DNA from: Pogostemon cablin | Taxonomy: Eukaryota; Streptophyta; Magnoliopsida; Lamiales; Lamiaceae | Assembly (NCBI GenBank): GCA_023678885.1 | Contig: CM042970.1 | Span: 226,355 to 290,354, forward strand | Reading direction: 5' to 3' | DNA length: 64,000 nucleotides | Part shown: piece after piece, positions 1-12,010 of the stretch | Position numbering within the stretch: position 1 is the stretch's first letter | Layout: each line of letters starts with the position of its first letter | Notes under the pieces: model-generated | The model's input: the letters and a program-made list of their open reading frames with translations, nothing else | The model's database searches: none | Told to the model about the DNA's origin: nothing | Position numbers and translations under genes: made by a program

Positions 1-302
1 TTTTAAATTAAATTATTTTATTATTTTTAAAAATAATATTATGTATTTTCATTTATAAAAAAATAATATTTTTATAATTCGATATTATTATTTTTTATTT
101 AATGTAAATTATAATTTTCATTGATTAAGTAATTATTTCTATTATTAATATTATTAATTGTTTATTAGATTGTTCAACTGTTCTATTATCATTTTATCTT
201 ATCAGTATCATTTTACATTAAAATTATTATCATTTTTTATTCAACCAACAAATTGTTCATAAAATAATTAAATTAATTATTATTACTTTTTTATTTATTA
301 TA
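1..302. other. AT-rich intergenic DNA
   Basis: Very AT-rich sequence with no coding signal, RNA gene or terminal-repeat structure that I can see. Confidence 0.6.
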
Positions 303-586
303 TACTCACTTCGTCCCATAATATTTTTCTCACTTTTCTCATTTGTTTATCCCACAAAATCATTCACCCCCAAAAAAGGAAACACCACTTTATCCAACAA
401 CCTCAAAAGTTACTTTAATTTCAAATTTGCCACTCTTTTTTCACACACATCATTACTTTATACTTTTTTTATTACCTAAAAATACTACAATACCCTCAAA
501 AGTCAATAAAGTTGGTCAAAAAGTGCAACTTTTCTTAAACAACGTGGAACAGTAAAGGTGAAAAGTTTTCCGGGACGAAGGGAGTA
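303..586. mobile_element. Stowaway-like MITE
   Basis: The left end reads TACTCACTTCGTCCC and the right end GGGACGAAGGGAGTA, so the termini are inverted repeats of the Stowaway (Tc1/mariner) CTCCCTCCGTCCC type, with TA at each border. The roughly 280-bp interior is AT-rich and non-coding. Confidence 0.8.
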
Positions 587-620
587 TCACTTAATATTAT
601 TCAATTGAATTATTCATGAA

Positions 621-808
621 ATAATTTAATTAGACGGATATCATTATTATTTGATTATGATCACTTTTTATTCACGTTTTTTCCATTCTATTAAGTGGTT
701 GTGAAGTTCATAAAATAATTCAATTACACGGATATCACAATTCTTTGATTATGAATCACTTTTTATTTATGTTTTTTCCATTCTATAAAGTGGTTGTGAA
801 ATACACTT
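621..808. repeat. Imperfect 94-bp tandem duplication
   Basis: Two diverged copies start near 621 and 715. They share the order ATAATT-AATTA-ACGGATATCA, a TTTGATTATGA block, and TTTTTTCCATTCTAT followed by AAGTGGTTGTGAA. No coding content. The rest of 587-1344 is AT-rich and featureless. Confidence 0.7.
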
Positions 809-1349
809 TCGTTATTAGTTTCACTTTTTATTAAATATTACTTTTAAAATATTACTCCATCACTTTTTATTTATACAATACATTATTCATGAAATAGTTT
901 ATGTTATCATTATTATATTTCATTAATTGAATATCACATTTCATTAAAAAGTTATCGCATATTATTACATTTTGTAATTTATAATATTTAAATTAAAAAA
1001 TAAATTAAATGAATAATAATATTAATTTAATACAATTTATATTTATATTTATACTTTAGTAAATATTCAATTAACTTTTTAAATGAAAACTGAATACATA
1101 AAAAGTTTACGAATTTGTTATAAAACAAATATAAAGATTGTGATAATGGAGGTTGGGTTTGGGCTTCAAGCTTATCCTTTCGTATTTAATACTTGTTGGG
1201 TTGTAATGAAGCTAATTTGATTAAATTAAATTTGGTTGAATATAAGGAAAGTATATTGTGCTGTCATGGAAACTATAAGCCTATGATGTTGAACTAAGAT
1301 ACTGACTTTTGAACTACTTGCAAGACAAGTTAGTATCCGGGTGGATAAA

Positions 1350-3054
1350 TCATCATTTTTACCTCAATTTTATTGCCTTTATTTGTGAATTTTCATATTA
1401 TTTATCCGTATTTGTGTATATTTTGGTAGAGTTTTATGTTAATTAGGAGAAGTGTGATATGAATGGATAAATGTGTGAAATTGATCTTAAATATGTGTAA
1501 AATAGGTAAAAAAATAGAGTAAATGGAGTCGGGAGCCAAAACGGAAAAGGAGAACAGGGAGTGTTGGCACACAACTTGAGCTCTGCGCTCGAGTTGAGCT
1601 CGTGCCCAAGCACAGGTCGTGTGCGGAACACGGCCCTATAAGCGGGGCCGTGCGCAGCACCTGAGACACCTGCTCGCCCATGCTGAGGCCGTGTGCGGAA
1701 CACGAGCCGTGTTCCGTCAAACACACAGAATACGCCGAAAAGTGTGCACCTACTCGAGTCGTACGCTGTTACACGAGCCGTGTTTGTGCAAAGATCTGTT
1801 TAAGTTGTGCACGTATTCTAGAAGGTTCCATGGGATATGAATACCCAATTTGAACGTGAATTACGGGAGAGAGGTCATTTGGAGCAGTTACAAGATCAAA
1901 ACACACAATTTCTCACCACATTTTCACACACACTCTCTCCTACATCAAAATCCATCCAATTCATTCCATCTTACCATTCTAATCTACAATTCACTCCATA
2001 AATCTTTCACCCACACCACCCTTAGAAGAAATTGAGGCATTGGAAAGTTGAAAGCACATGAAGGAAGCAGATCTACCTTATTCTATAAGGGAAGGAATTC
2101 ATCTTTTCATTTGTATTTCCTTTGATTTGGAGTTACCAATGGATTCATGTAAGCTTTGTAAGGTTTGTATGATGACAATTGTTGGCTAGTCCTCTTGTGA
2201 GGCTAGCCACATGATTGGTTAAGGGGATGCTAGATATGTAGGATTTTAAATGTTGAATTGAGTTGATTTTAAACTTTTATTTATAATAAATGATTCATGA
2301 TTCATGTTCTTAATTGTGTGGTTAAATCTTCTACCTATTATGTTAGGATGACCATTGCAATATGATTTATAGAGATGTAGTTGAATCAATCGATTGCTTG
2401 ATCATGTATGTTAGTGATAGGAAAGGTAAGTCATACCCTTCTAATGTTTAGAACACTCATAAGAGGACACTTGAGTGATTGAGTGAGAAGAACCAACCTT
2501 AGGATCATAGTACCTTCATGTGAATTGAGATAAGGCACAGGGGATTTAAACTTGTAAAAGAGTTTAGAACCTAATTACCTTGGCCATAGGGATTAGGTGA
2601 ACAATAGTGATTGCTTCTAGTCCATAATAAAAAAAGTTTGATGTTGTAATCTTACATATCTAGTTAGTACCTTAATCATGAGTGTGGTTAGCCTTGCTTC
2701 TTCTAAAATCTATTTCATCCATTCTATTTCATCTTGTTACTAGTTTGTTAATTGATAATCTAGTTGCTAGTTGATTTTTCTAGTTAATTGTTAGCATAAT
2801 TATTAGTATAAAACCAACTCAAAATTCAATCACTGTTACAAAGTATGATTAAAAAAAATAAACTCGGATACGATCTTGATTTTTCTTATCCATGGTATTG
2901 ATAATTGCATTTGGTCACCTTCGTACTAAAACGATAGAGTACACTTACTCTAAATCAATTTATACCTAAATTGAGGCATTTGGTCACCTTCGTACTAAAA
3001 CGATAGAGTACACTTACTCTAAATCAATTTATACCTAAATTGAGGCTAAGTTCA
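1350..3054 (+). mobile_element. Solo LTR, Athila-like Ty3 family
   Basis: The interval aligns in order with the LTR at 3710-5642: a start like TCATCATTTTTACC, a GC-rich U3 island, the CTTGTGAGGCTAGCCAC block, the GTGTGTGGTT block, and an end in CTAAATTGAGGCTAAGTTCA. It is bordered by the 5-bp repeat ATAAA (1345-1349 and 3055-3059), consistent with a target-site duplication. No internal region or primer-binding site follows, so this looks like an LTR left by recombination. The A-rich target makes the duplication slightly less convincing. The first base pair is TC rather than the expected TG. Confidence 0.75.
2907..3044. repeat. 69-bp tandem duplication at the solo-LTR 3' end
   Basis: Two nearly perfect 69-bp units (2907-2975 and 2976-3044) each begin GCATTTGGTCACC and end in CTAAATTGAG. 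The Athila-like LTRs at 5642 and 15598 have only one unit here, so the duplication is private to this solo LTR. Confidence 0.9.
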
Positions 3055-3059
3055 ATAAA

Positions 3060-3391
3060 AAAACCAAAATTTCAATATAGTGAAGTTATCGTATAAAAAA
3101 ATTTGGCAACACTCCTATGTACATCTAGTTCCGATCCTGACATTTATAAGGCTCGGGGCGAACAAAAATAATAGGCCCTCGTTGTTATATATATATTTTT
3201 TAATTAAAAAGTTTCAATTATTTTCTTTATTAACTCTTTCTTTTTTTCCACGAAAAAGCCAAAATATTCTTAATATCTAAACATAATGCCCCTTTTCAAG
3301 TCTAATAAATTGATGGACCAAATTTTATGACAACTCTAATGACGTTATATAAACTATGTATTTTATTAAAATATAATTATATCAAGTTTTT
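3060..3391. other. Intergenic DNA, no gene seen
   Basis: A short non-AT-rich patch near 3130-3175 is flanked by AT-rich DNA. No reading frame with recognisable homology. Confidence 0.5.
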
Positions 3392-3616
3392 TCTCCATCC
3401 GCCGGAAAGGTATACATTTTTCTATTTTGGGCGACCGCACCAAAGGTATACATCTCCCTTTTTAAAAACATGGAACCCACACACATCATTAATAAATTTA
3501 ATATATGGGACTCACGCATTCCACTAATGCAACTATCTACTACACATTAAATAATAATAATCATTAATCCACGTGCAAAAAATAAATGTATACATTTGTG
3601 GCGGACTGAAGGAGTA
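3392..3616. mobile_element. Stowaway-like MITE
   Basis: Starts TCTCCATCCGCC and ends GGCGGACTGAAGGAGTA, giving degenerate Stowaway termini. The interior carries the TTAATCCACGTGCAAAAA block shared by other Stowaways in this window. A short TA microsatellite (about 3617-3636) follows. Confidence 0.7.
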
Positions 3617-3709
3617 TTATATATATATATATATAAAATTTTGCCCCTATATTTTGGAACCCAGGGCGATCGCCCTCTTCGCCCCTCCTCCTCAAACCCA
3701 CCACGATGT

Positions 3710-5642
3710 TGATCGTCGCTATTTTCACTTAGATTTTAGTATCTTTTTGTATGTGTTTTCATATTATTTTGCTCGTATTTTATATGTATCTTGGTTGTGT
3801 TATGTGTTTTCATAGAAAATGTGTGAATGAGCCTAAACATGTTAAAAACGGTCAAAAACGGAGTTGAGAGCTGAAACGAGCAAGAAACGGGCTGACGGGA
3901 CCCAACTCGAGTTGCAAGGTGCAACTCAACTTGCAATTTGAGTTGAGAGAAAGTCGAGTTGAGGCCCGAAAAATATCCAGAATCATGCAGAGACCCAACT
4001 CGAGTTGCAAGACCTAACTCGACTTGCAACTCGAGTCGAGTTGAGGTCAGAAAGTTGTCCAGAGAGCTAACTCGACTTGCATGTTGCAACACGAGTCGTG
4101 TTGGGGCTTATCCAGGTTGAGTTGGAGGTCGTGTGGGGTAGAGCAGCGTCCAAAAATCATACAGTATGCTTACTCGAGTTGTATGACGCAACACAACTTG
4201 ACAACTTGAGTCGAGTAGGGTTTCGGAAGCATTTCAGTTTCAGAGTGTCGCAACACGACCGAACAAGCGAGTGCTCGAATTGCTAACTCGAGTCGAGCTG
4301 GGTCAGCTCGAGTTCCATTACATGCTAATCAACTCGAGTAGCTAACTCGAGTAAGGAAGGCCAAGTCGAGTAAGGTCATTTTGGGCCAAAAATTCAGGTT
4401 TTTATTTTCCAGTGAGTGGAGAATGTGTTTTAAAGCCCAGTTGACACAAAACTCGAGGCCCAAGTTGGGAAAAGGTATAAATACTCTCATGTTCAACATT
4501 CAAAAGGGGGATGGATTAGGTCTTCACTTGGACACACACATCACACACAATTCCTTTCATTCTACACCACCATCTCCATCCATTTCATCATCCATTCTAT
4601 CTATCATCATTCAACCATCAAATCCACCATCCATGTGAGGAGAAAGATCAAGGAAGAAAGGAGGATTGCATATTGAAGGATAGTTTCAAGCCAATCACCA
4701 AAATAAGGGAGAAATTACCTTTGATTTGCATTTTCTTAATTTGTATTGCAACAATGGATGTTGTTAAACATTGTTTTGATGTTTTGATGATGTTTGTTGT
4801 TGGCTATACCTCTTGTGAGGCTAGCCACTTGATGGATTAAGGATCTATTGATTTTTTGAATTTGTAATGGTTTAATTGATGTGATCTTTGGAATTTCTGA
4901 CATGATCTATGATTTACTTCTTTTGTATTATGATGTGTGTGGTTGAATTCTCTAGTTATAGTATTAGGAGGGCCAATCCAATATTGTGATTAGGGTTTTG
5001 ATTGAATCATGTTATAATATAAATTTTGTATGTTAGTATGTGAAGTATGTGGTAACATTTCATATGCTTAGAACATTCATGTGAGAACACTTAATTGGTT
5101 ATCATAATTGGTTGATTAATTGAGTGAGGAGACCAATCTTGTTATCATAGTACCTTAAGGGAATTGAGAGTGATATTCAATCTTTTGTGCTTAAAACTTG
5201 TAATGAGTTTAGAACCTAACTACCTTGGCCTAGGGATTAGGGGTGTATATGTGATTGCTTCTATTACAATGATCATTGATATTTGCCATTTGAATTCAAC
5301 AAGCCATGTCGTGTCCTTGATCTTGAATGTGGTTAGCCTTGCTCTTCTTTAGATTGTCCTACATCCATTTCATTTTAATTGTGTTTATTTGAGATCTTGT
5401 TTGATCATATTAGTTGTTAATTGCTTTTATTGGTGACTTGCTTAGTTAATTGGTAGTTTAATTGCTTTTTTTAATTTTCAAAACTCAAAATTCGATCACT
5501 TCTATAAAGTATGATTGAAAACAAACACGGATACACTCTTGATTAAATCACAATTTGATCGATATTTAAACTTGGTCACTCACTACAAATGATAAGGTAC
5601 GCTTACCTTAATCAATTTTAACCTAAATTGAGTCTAAGTTCA
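3710..5642 (+). repeat. 5' LTR of the Athila-like element
   Basis: 1,933 bp, TGATCGTCG to TAAGTTCA, followed directly by the primer-binding site. It contains a U3 island dense in CTCGAG palindromes (3900-4380), a TATA-like box at 4476, and a downstream block ending in GAGTCTAAGTTCA. It is about 140 bp longer than the 3' LTR because the 3' copy has lost the promoter segment. Confidence 0.85.
4476..4483 (+). promoter_or_regulatory. Putative LTR TATA box
   Basis: TATAAATA lies in the middle of the 5' LTR just after the GC-rich U3 island, where an LTR core promoter is expected. The corresponding segment is missing from the 3' LTR. Transcription start not known. Confidence 0.55.
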
Positions 5643-5660
5643 TGGCGTCGTTGCGACGGG
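5643..5660 (+). other. Primer-binding site of the Athila-like element
   Basis: TGGCGTCGTTGCGACGGG begins directly after the 5' LTR end CA. It resembles the TGGCGCCGTTGCC primer site of Athila and related Ty3 elements, with substitutions. Confidence 0.7.
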
Positions 5661-5789
5661 AGAGATTAAATCTTGGGAGTAACGAGTTTGCGTTTAATTA
5701 GCTTTACTAGGAGTACTTTTATTTGCTTTCTTTTTATTTGCTTTTATTGTGTTTGTCTTGTAATCTAACTTGGTGAATCTTGTAGGTGT

Positions 5790-7290
5790 ATGCACACTCG
5801 TTCAAGGTCTCAATCTATCGAGCCTTTAGATTTGGAGTTAGAGGCTACACTAAGAAGAAAAAGGAGAGAGTTGTTATATCCAACGGAGGAAGAAATGGAT
5901 CACGGATTGGAAGAAGCTAATGGCAATGGGGTTGATGAAGAGAGGAATGGACAAAATTTCCAGCATGGTGTGGAAAATGCTCAAGGTGTTCAAATAAATC
6001 CGGAGCTTATGCAACAAGCAAATTTCCACCAAGTGCACTTGCACAATCAACAGTTGCAAGCCATCATTCAACAATTGCTAGCACAATAAGAGGCTAGAAA
6101 TATTCCACAAGCTCCTCCAGTAGTACAACAACCTCAAGTTCAAAGGCATAATGGAGTTGGCGTGAATGTTATAGATCATTTTCTACCACAAGTGGGAAAT
6201 TATGTTGTGGGGCCACCATTGAATGTCAATAATTTCGAGATCAAAACGGGGTTGATTAACATGGTGCAAGAAATCAGTTTGGGGTGGTGCAATGGAAGAC
6301 CCGAAAGCTCACTTAGCTCAGTTCATGGAGTTAGCCAACACCATCAAGATCAACGGAGTGAGTGAGGATGTTATTAAGTTGAAGCTCTTTTCCTTTTCAT
6401 TAAGGGATAAAGCTAAGGCTTGATATAATACTATACCTCCGGGATCTTACACCACTTGGAGAGAGCTCGCTCAGAGGTTCTTGAACAAGTTCTTCCCACC
6501 ATCGAAACTTTTAGTGAGGCATGGGATCGCTTTAAGGAGATACTTCAGATGTGTCCACAGCATGGGTTTCTCCTTGATCAACAAGTTGGATTTTTCTATG
6601 CAGGATTGAACGCAGGTTCGAGGATACTTGTTGATGCTTCGTCGAGAGGATCTATATTGGGGCAAACACCAGAGACGGCTATAGCTATTTGTGAGAAAAT
6701 TGCTTTGAATGCAGAACAGTGGCCTTTGGATTGTTCTTCAGGGATGTATGAGATGGAGAGGATAGCAAAGATGGAGAAAGTGTGCATTAAACAAGTGGAA
6801 GCACCAAAAGAAGATGTCACTGAAAAGGCTATCTCAGAGATACTCAAGAGGATGAATGCTAATTTTCAAGTGCCTCAAAACTCTATGCCTATGCCCATCA
6901 TGAGTAAACTGTTTCCTAGTTTGAATGTTCAATTGTCTATATCTCAAATACCTCTTCAAGGTATGACCTCCAACATGGGCCTTCAAGAATCTTGGGGACA
7001 ACCCGAGATGTCACTCGAGGAAGTTGTCTTCATGCAAGGAAGGAACTTCCAAGGGAATTATGGAGGAAATTTGGACACCAAGGAGGAGGTTATCCACCTA
7101 GGCAAGGTGGATTTGGTCAAGGGAATTTTGGTGGCAACTTTCAACAACCTAGGAGGTTTGATAACTTGTCATATGAAAATCAAGGTAATGCCCTTACACT
7201 TCCACCGGGGATCAATCCGGGAGCTAGGGTTCAAAACAATGAAGGGAAGCCTACGGTGGATGATCAAATGGGAAAAATATTTTAGCTCAT
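5790..7290 (+). pseudogene. Athila-like gag, broken
   Basis: Capsid-forming gag protein remnant. It opens MHTRSRSQS at 5790, typical of Athila-family gag, and continues about 99 codons to a stop. Further gag-like segments follow in changing frames: a region near 6400-6560 with TWRELAQRFLNKFF, then about 6540-6860 with a CPQHGFLL motif of the gag core, and a glycine-rich tail with GNFGGNFQQPRRFDN near 7110-7160. At least two stops and several frame changes separate them, so no full-length product is possible. The ATG at 5790 was chosen from the MxTRSRS start of the family. Confidence 0.75.
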
Positions 7291-7509
7291 GAAGCATGAA
7301 AGAGATGAGAGGTTGCTAGAGAAAGAAGGCAAGAAAAGGAAGTGAATGATCGGAGGTTTAAAGCATTGGGGACACAAGTGAGCTAAATAGCAAGTGAAAA
7401 GGGAGAAGTTCATCAAAAAGGGAAGTTTTCATCTACTACTGTTACTAATCCAAAGGAGCAATGCAAGGCTATCGAACTTCGAAATAGAACAAAATATGAT
7501 GGACCTCCG

Positions 7510-8743
7510 ATGCCTAAGGAAGAGGAAGAAGTAGTATGTGAACAAGAGCCCATGGTAGTTGAGGATGAAGAAGGTAAAGAGAAAGGAGTTGAGTTAGATA
7601 AGAATGATGAAGTGATCCCTACACTTGATGAAGAAGTAGTGAAATCTCCGAAAAAGTGGGAAAAGTGTAAAGAAGCAAAAGGAAAGAGAGAGAGGAAGAC
7701 TTCGAAAGGGATGAATGGGGGATTTCTAAATTGTCCGTACCAATCTCATTTCCACAAAGATGTTTGAAGAAGGGCTTAGATGAAAAGTTTGCAAAGTTTG
7801 TGGAAATGCTAAAGAAGATTCATATCAATATACCTTTTGTAGATGTCCTTCTACAAATGCCCAACTATGCAAAAATTTTGAAGGATATTATGGCAAAGAA
7901 AATGAGCTTAGGTGATCATGTAACAGTGAATCTCACGGAGGAGTGTAGTGCCATATTATAAAAGAAGCTCCCACTTAAGTTGAAAGATCCGGGTAGTTTT
8001 ACTATTCTGTGCGACATGGGGAAGCATGAGAGCTACAAGGCTCTATGTGACTTGGGTGCTAGCATCAACTTGATGCCTTTGTCGATTTTCAAAAAATTAG
8101 GCACTGGAGAAGTCAAGCCTACATCGGTTACTCTTCAATTGGCCAATAGGTCTATGACATATCCAAAGGGAATTGTGGAGAATGTCTTGGTGAAGGTTGG
8201 AAATTTGTGTTTCCCGTTGACTTTGTGGTGTTAGATATGGATGAAGACTCAAATGTTCCATTAATTCTTGGACGTCCATTTCTAGCCACGGGAAAGACTT
8301 TGATTGAAGTGGAGAAAGGGGAGTTGACCCTTAGAGTTAATGAGGAAGAAGTGGTGTTTGTGTTAAAAGAAACTATGAGATATCCGAGAGAGAGCAATGA
8401 GTGTAGACGAGTAGAAGTGATGGAGGATATTGTTGAAGAGCATCTACATTGTGTTCATTCCAAGGACCCTTTGGAATTAATAATGAGCCACTCTTATTCC
8501 TTTGATCTTTCTAACTCCCCTTGTTGCTTTAATGATAATGAAATATTTGATGATTTGCATTGTTTTAATTCTTGTAATGAACTTACAATGGAGGAAGCGA
8601 GAGAGGTGCTTGAAAAGAAGCTTGATGATGAGCCCAAAGAAGAGGAAAAAGAGGAAAAAAAGGAAGATTTAAAGTCTTTACCGGAGCACTTGAAGTATGC
8701 ATACTTGGGAGAAAATTATACATATCCTGTAATTGTATCTTAA
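7510..8743 (+). pseudogene. Athila-like protease region, broken
   Basis: An acidic linker (7510-7767) precedes an aspartic protease. The active-site motif DLGAS is intact at about 8050, followed by INLMPLSIF. After a frame change at about 8215 the typical LGRPFLATGKT segment follows (about 8268-8300), then an acidic tail ending near 8743. Retroviral-type aspartic proteases cleave the Gag-Pol polyprotein. Stops near 7959 and the frame change at 8215 prevent expression as one protein. Confidence 0.8.
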
Positions 8744-8746
8744 TCC

Positions 8747-9865
8747 TTGAGTGGCTTAGAATTGGAGAAATTGTTGAGAGTGTTAAGAGCGCACAAATCT
8801 TCTATTGGTTGTTCCATTAAGGATTTGAAAGGTATAAGCCCATCTCTATGCATGAATAAGATTCATTTAATGGAAGAAGATAAGTCTTTTGTACAAAACC
8901 AACGTCGCTTTAATCCTATAATGCAAGAAGTTGTAAGAAAAAAAGTGTTGAAATGGCTTGATGCGGGTATCATCTTTCCAATTAGTGATAGTCCTTACGT
9001 AAGCCCTTTGCATGTGGTAGCAAAGAAGGGTGGTATGACCATAGTGAGGTCCGATACTAATGAGGTAATTGCCACGAGGACTACCACCGGTTGGAGAGTG
9101 TGCTGACTATAGAAAACTCAATGACAATACCCGTAAAGATCACTTTCCACTCCCTTTCATTGATCAGATACTTGATAGACTAGCGGGACACAAGTATTAT
9201 TGTTTTTCGATGGTTATTTGGGGTACAATCAAATTTTGATAGCCCCGGAAGATCAAGAGAAAACAATATTTACTTGTCCCTATGGCACTTTCGCATTTAG
9301 GATGATGTCATTTGGTTTGTGCAATGCTCCAGCCACGTTCCAAAGATGTATGATGACCATTTTCGGTGGGTTGATAGAGAACATCATGAAGGTTTTCATG
9401 GATGATTTTTCCGTCTATGGTTCTTCATATGATTTATGCTTGACTAACCTTTCTATTGTGTTGCAGCATTGTGAGGAGACAAACCTTATGCTTAATTGGG
9501 AGAAATGTCATTTTATGGTTATCGATGGAATTGTATTGGGGCACCACATATCGGAGCATGGCTTGAGAGTGGATAGAGCAAAAGTCGTAGCCATAGAACG
9601 TCTACCTCCTCGTACTAGTGAGAAGAGAGTTAGATCATTCTTAGGCCACGCGGGCTTTTATCGTCGCTTCATTAAGGATTTTTCAAAAATTGCTAAGCCA
9701 CTTTGTAAGCTTCTTGAAAATGATACTAAATTTAAATTTGATGAAGCTTGTCTTGCTTCGTTTCAGGTGCTCAAGGAGGCATTGATTTCATCCCCCATAC
9801 TTGTAGCTCCGGATTGGAGTGTACATTTTGAGTTACAGTGTGATGCAAGTGATCAAGCTATATGA
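8747..9865 (+). pseudogene. Athila-like reverse transcriptase, broken
   Basis: RNA-dependent DNA polymerase of the Ty3 type. The N-terminal segment has SPYVSPLHVVAKK (about 8990-9035). After a frame change near 9100 the DYRKLNDNTRKDHFPLPF motif follows (about 9107-9160). After another change near 9200 come the fingers and palm (IFTCPYGTFAFRMMSFGL) and the catalytic box FMDD at 9395-9406. The thumb and connection (GHAGFYRRFIKDFSKI) run to about 9700. At least two frameshifts break the domain although the catalytic aspartates persist. Confidence 0.9.
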
Positions 9866-10495
9866 GTGGTACTTGGGCAAACAAAAGAGAAGAAGTTTAG
9901 AGCCATTTACTATGCCTCTAAGACATTGAATTCGTGTCAAGTGAATTACACAACCTCGGAGAAAGAATTTCTAGCGGTGGTTTATGCCTTTGAAAAGTTT
10001 CGCCCATACTTAGTTGACACTCAAACAGTAGTATACACGGATCATGCGGCTATTAAGTATCTCATGAACAAAAAGGACGCAAAGCCAAGATTGATTCGGT
10101 GGGTATTGTTTTTACAAGAGTTCGATGTGGAGATCAAGGACAAGAAAGGGGTTGAGAACGTGATTGCGGATCACTTATCAAGACTTGAAAGAAAAGAGGG
10201 GTATGTAGATTTGAAGCCAATTAGTGATGAATTCCCGGATGAGGAGATCCTTAAGGTAGAGGTTGACCAAGTGTTTGCTCTCATGGTTAGTTCATCTCCT
10301 TGGTATGCCGATTATGTGAATTATCTTGCTTGTGGCATTCGACCCTCGCTTCTTAATGAGTACAAGTTAAAGAAGTTCTACATGGAAGTGAAAAAGTATA
10401 TGTGGGACGAGCCATTCTTGTTTAAAACTTGTGCGGATGGAGTTATCCGGAGATGTGTAGCCAATGAAGAGGTTAAGGGGATTCTAGGATTCTAG
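9820..10495 (+). pseudogene. Athila-like RNase H and connection to integrase
   Basis: RNase H begins at CDASDQAI, interrupted by a TGA at 9863-9865, then continues with IYYASKTL, TTSEKEFLAVVYAFEKFRPYL and a TDHAAIKYLM motif, ending ADHLSRLE near 10185. The degrading domain of Ty3 elements follows the reverse transcriptase in this order. The downstream segment (10200-10495) is the linker to integrase and ends at a TAG. Confidence 0.85.
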
Positions 10496-10497
10496 AG

Positions 10498-11579
10498 TTG
10501 TGTCATTCGTCTCTTTGTGGTGGACATTTTGGTCACCACAAGACGGGATCTAAGATTCTTCAATCGGAATTCGTGTGGCCTACCTTATTTGGAAATGCTA
10601 AGAGGTTTGTGGAAAGTTGTGATAGGTGCCAACGAGTGGGAAGAATTGAAAAAAGAGATAAGATGCTTATGACTTTGAATATTGAAGTGGAAAATTTTGA
10701 TGTATGGAGCATTGACTTTATGCGACAATTTCTTTCTTCTCAAGGGTATATATATATATATCTTGTTGGCCGTGGACTACGTGTCCAAGTGGGTAGAGGC
10801 GATCCCTACAAAGAAGAATGATGCTTTTTTTGTTAAAAGGTTCTTGAAAAGGAACATATTTGCTCGATTTGGAGTCCCACGAGCTCTAGTAAGTGATGTT
10901 GGTACACACTTTGTGAACAAGTTGATGGAAGGGCTTTTGAAGAAGTATGGAGTGAAACACCAGATTGCTACCCCTTATCATCCCTAAGCAAATGGTTTAG
11001 CGGAAGTCTCAAACCGCCAAATCAAGTTAGTGTTGGAGAAGACTATCAATGGGGGAAGAAAGGATTGGGCGGAGAAGCTCGATGATGCCTTGTGGGCATA
11101 TCGAACGGCATTCAAGACAATTCTAGGTGTGTCTCATTATCAAATGGTGTATGGAAAAACTTGTCATCTTCCTGTTGAGTTGGAGCATCGTGCTCTATGG
11201 GCAATCAAGAGGCTCAACATGGATGAGAAGGAGTCCGGGCAAGAGAGGTTGCTAAAAATGGTGGAGTTAGAGGACTTTCGAGAAAAAGCATATGATAACT
11301 CCACCATTTACAAGGAAAAAGTGGCAGGATGCCAAGTTGAGAGAGAAGACATCTGCTCACGGAGATAAAGTGCTAGTATTTAATTCAAGATTGAATTTGT
11401 TTCCGGGAAAGCTCAAGTCTAAGTGGATGGGTCCATCTGAAGTTTTGGAGGTCATCGGAGGACATACATTAAAACTCAAAGGACCCCATGATGAGTTCGT
11501 TGTTAATGGGCATCGGGTTAAGCATTACCTATCTCTTTCTCAAAAGGAGATGGTGTATGTCGACACCCTTTCTTCTTAA
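10498..11579 (+). pseudogene. Athila-like integrase, broken
   Basis: The HHCC zinc finger is visible (CGGHFGHHKT, then CDRCQR, about 10517-10635), followed by WSIDFMRQF. A run of TA repeats at about 10746-10760 coincides with a frame change, after which VDYVSKWVEAIPTKK continues the catalytic core. The second aspartate lies in SDVGTHF (about 10900). A stop replaces a residue just before ANGLAEVSNR, which holds the catalytic glutamate. Then ALWAYRTAF, LPVELEHRALWAIKRLN and a C-terminal domain with VNGHRVKHY end at 11579. The element could not make integrase. Confidence 0.9.
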
Positions 11580-11800
11580 ACTCATCATGAAAATATCGTC
11601 CAGCTTGAAGACGTTAAACTTAGCGCTAGATGGGAGGCAACACATCATTACCTTTATTGCTTTATTTAGTGCTTTCAATAAGGATTGTGGATTTGATATT
11701 TTTTTCGTTTTGGCCTTGTGGGTGGATTGTGCTTATGAGAAAATGCACATTGAAGAAAGGAAAAGTGCTTCATGAATTCAAATAGGAATGTTGCATCATT

Positions 11801-12010
11801 TGTTGCAAACTTAATTCTCGACTCTTGTCTCGAGTTAAGTTTGGGGGTGCTAGTGCGTGGTGGACGTACCTTGAGAGTTGTGATGCATATGCTTCTCTAC
11901 AAGAAGATCATTGATATAAACTACAAGGGTAAGTCTCACCACTTTTTGCAAACTTAAGTCTCAACTCTTGTTTCGATTTAAGTTTGGGGGGAGAGTGCGT
12001 GGTGTGACTC
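11801..12010 (+). repeat. 143-bp tandem repeat with extra polypurine tracts
   Basis: Two copies start with TGCAAACTTAA near 11804 and 11947 and run through CTCGACTCTTGT, TTAAGTTTGGGGG and AGTGCGTGGTG. Each copy carries its own polypurine-like tract, almost identical to the one directly before the 3' LTR. Confidence 0.75.

Noticed and set aside
303..555. 70-codon reading frame at 343-555
   Set aside because: Lies wholly inside a Stowaway MITE. Similar small frames in the other Stowaways arise from shared MITE sequence.
8097..8397. Minus-strand frames in the protease region
   Set aside because: Antisense shadows of the Athila-like protease.
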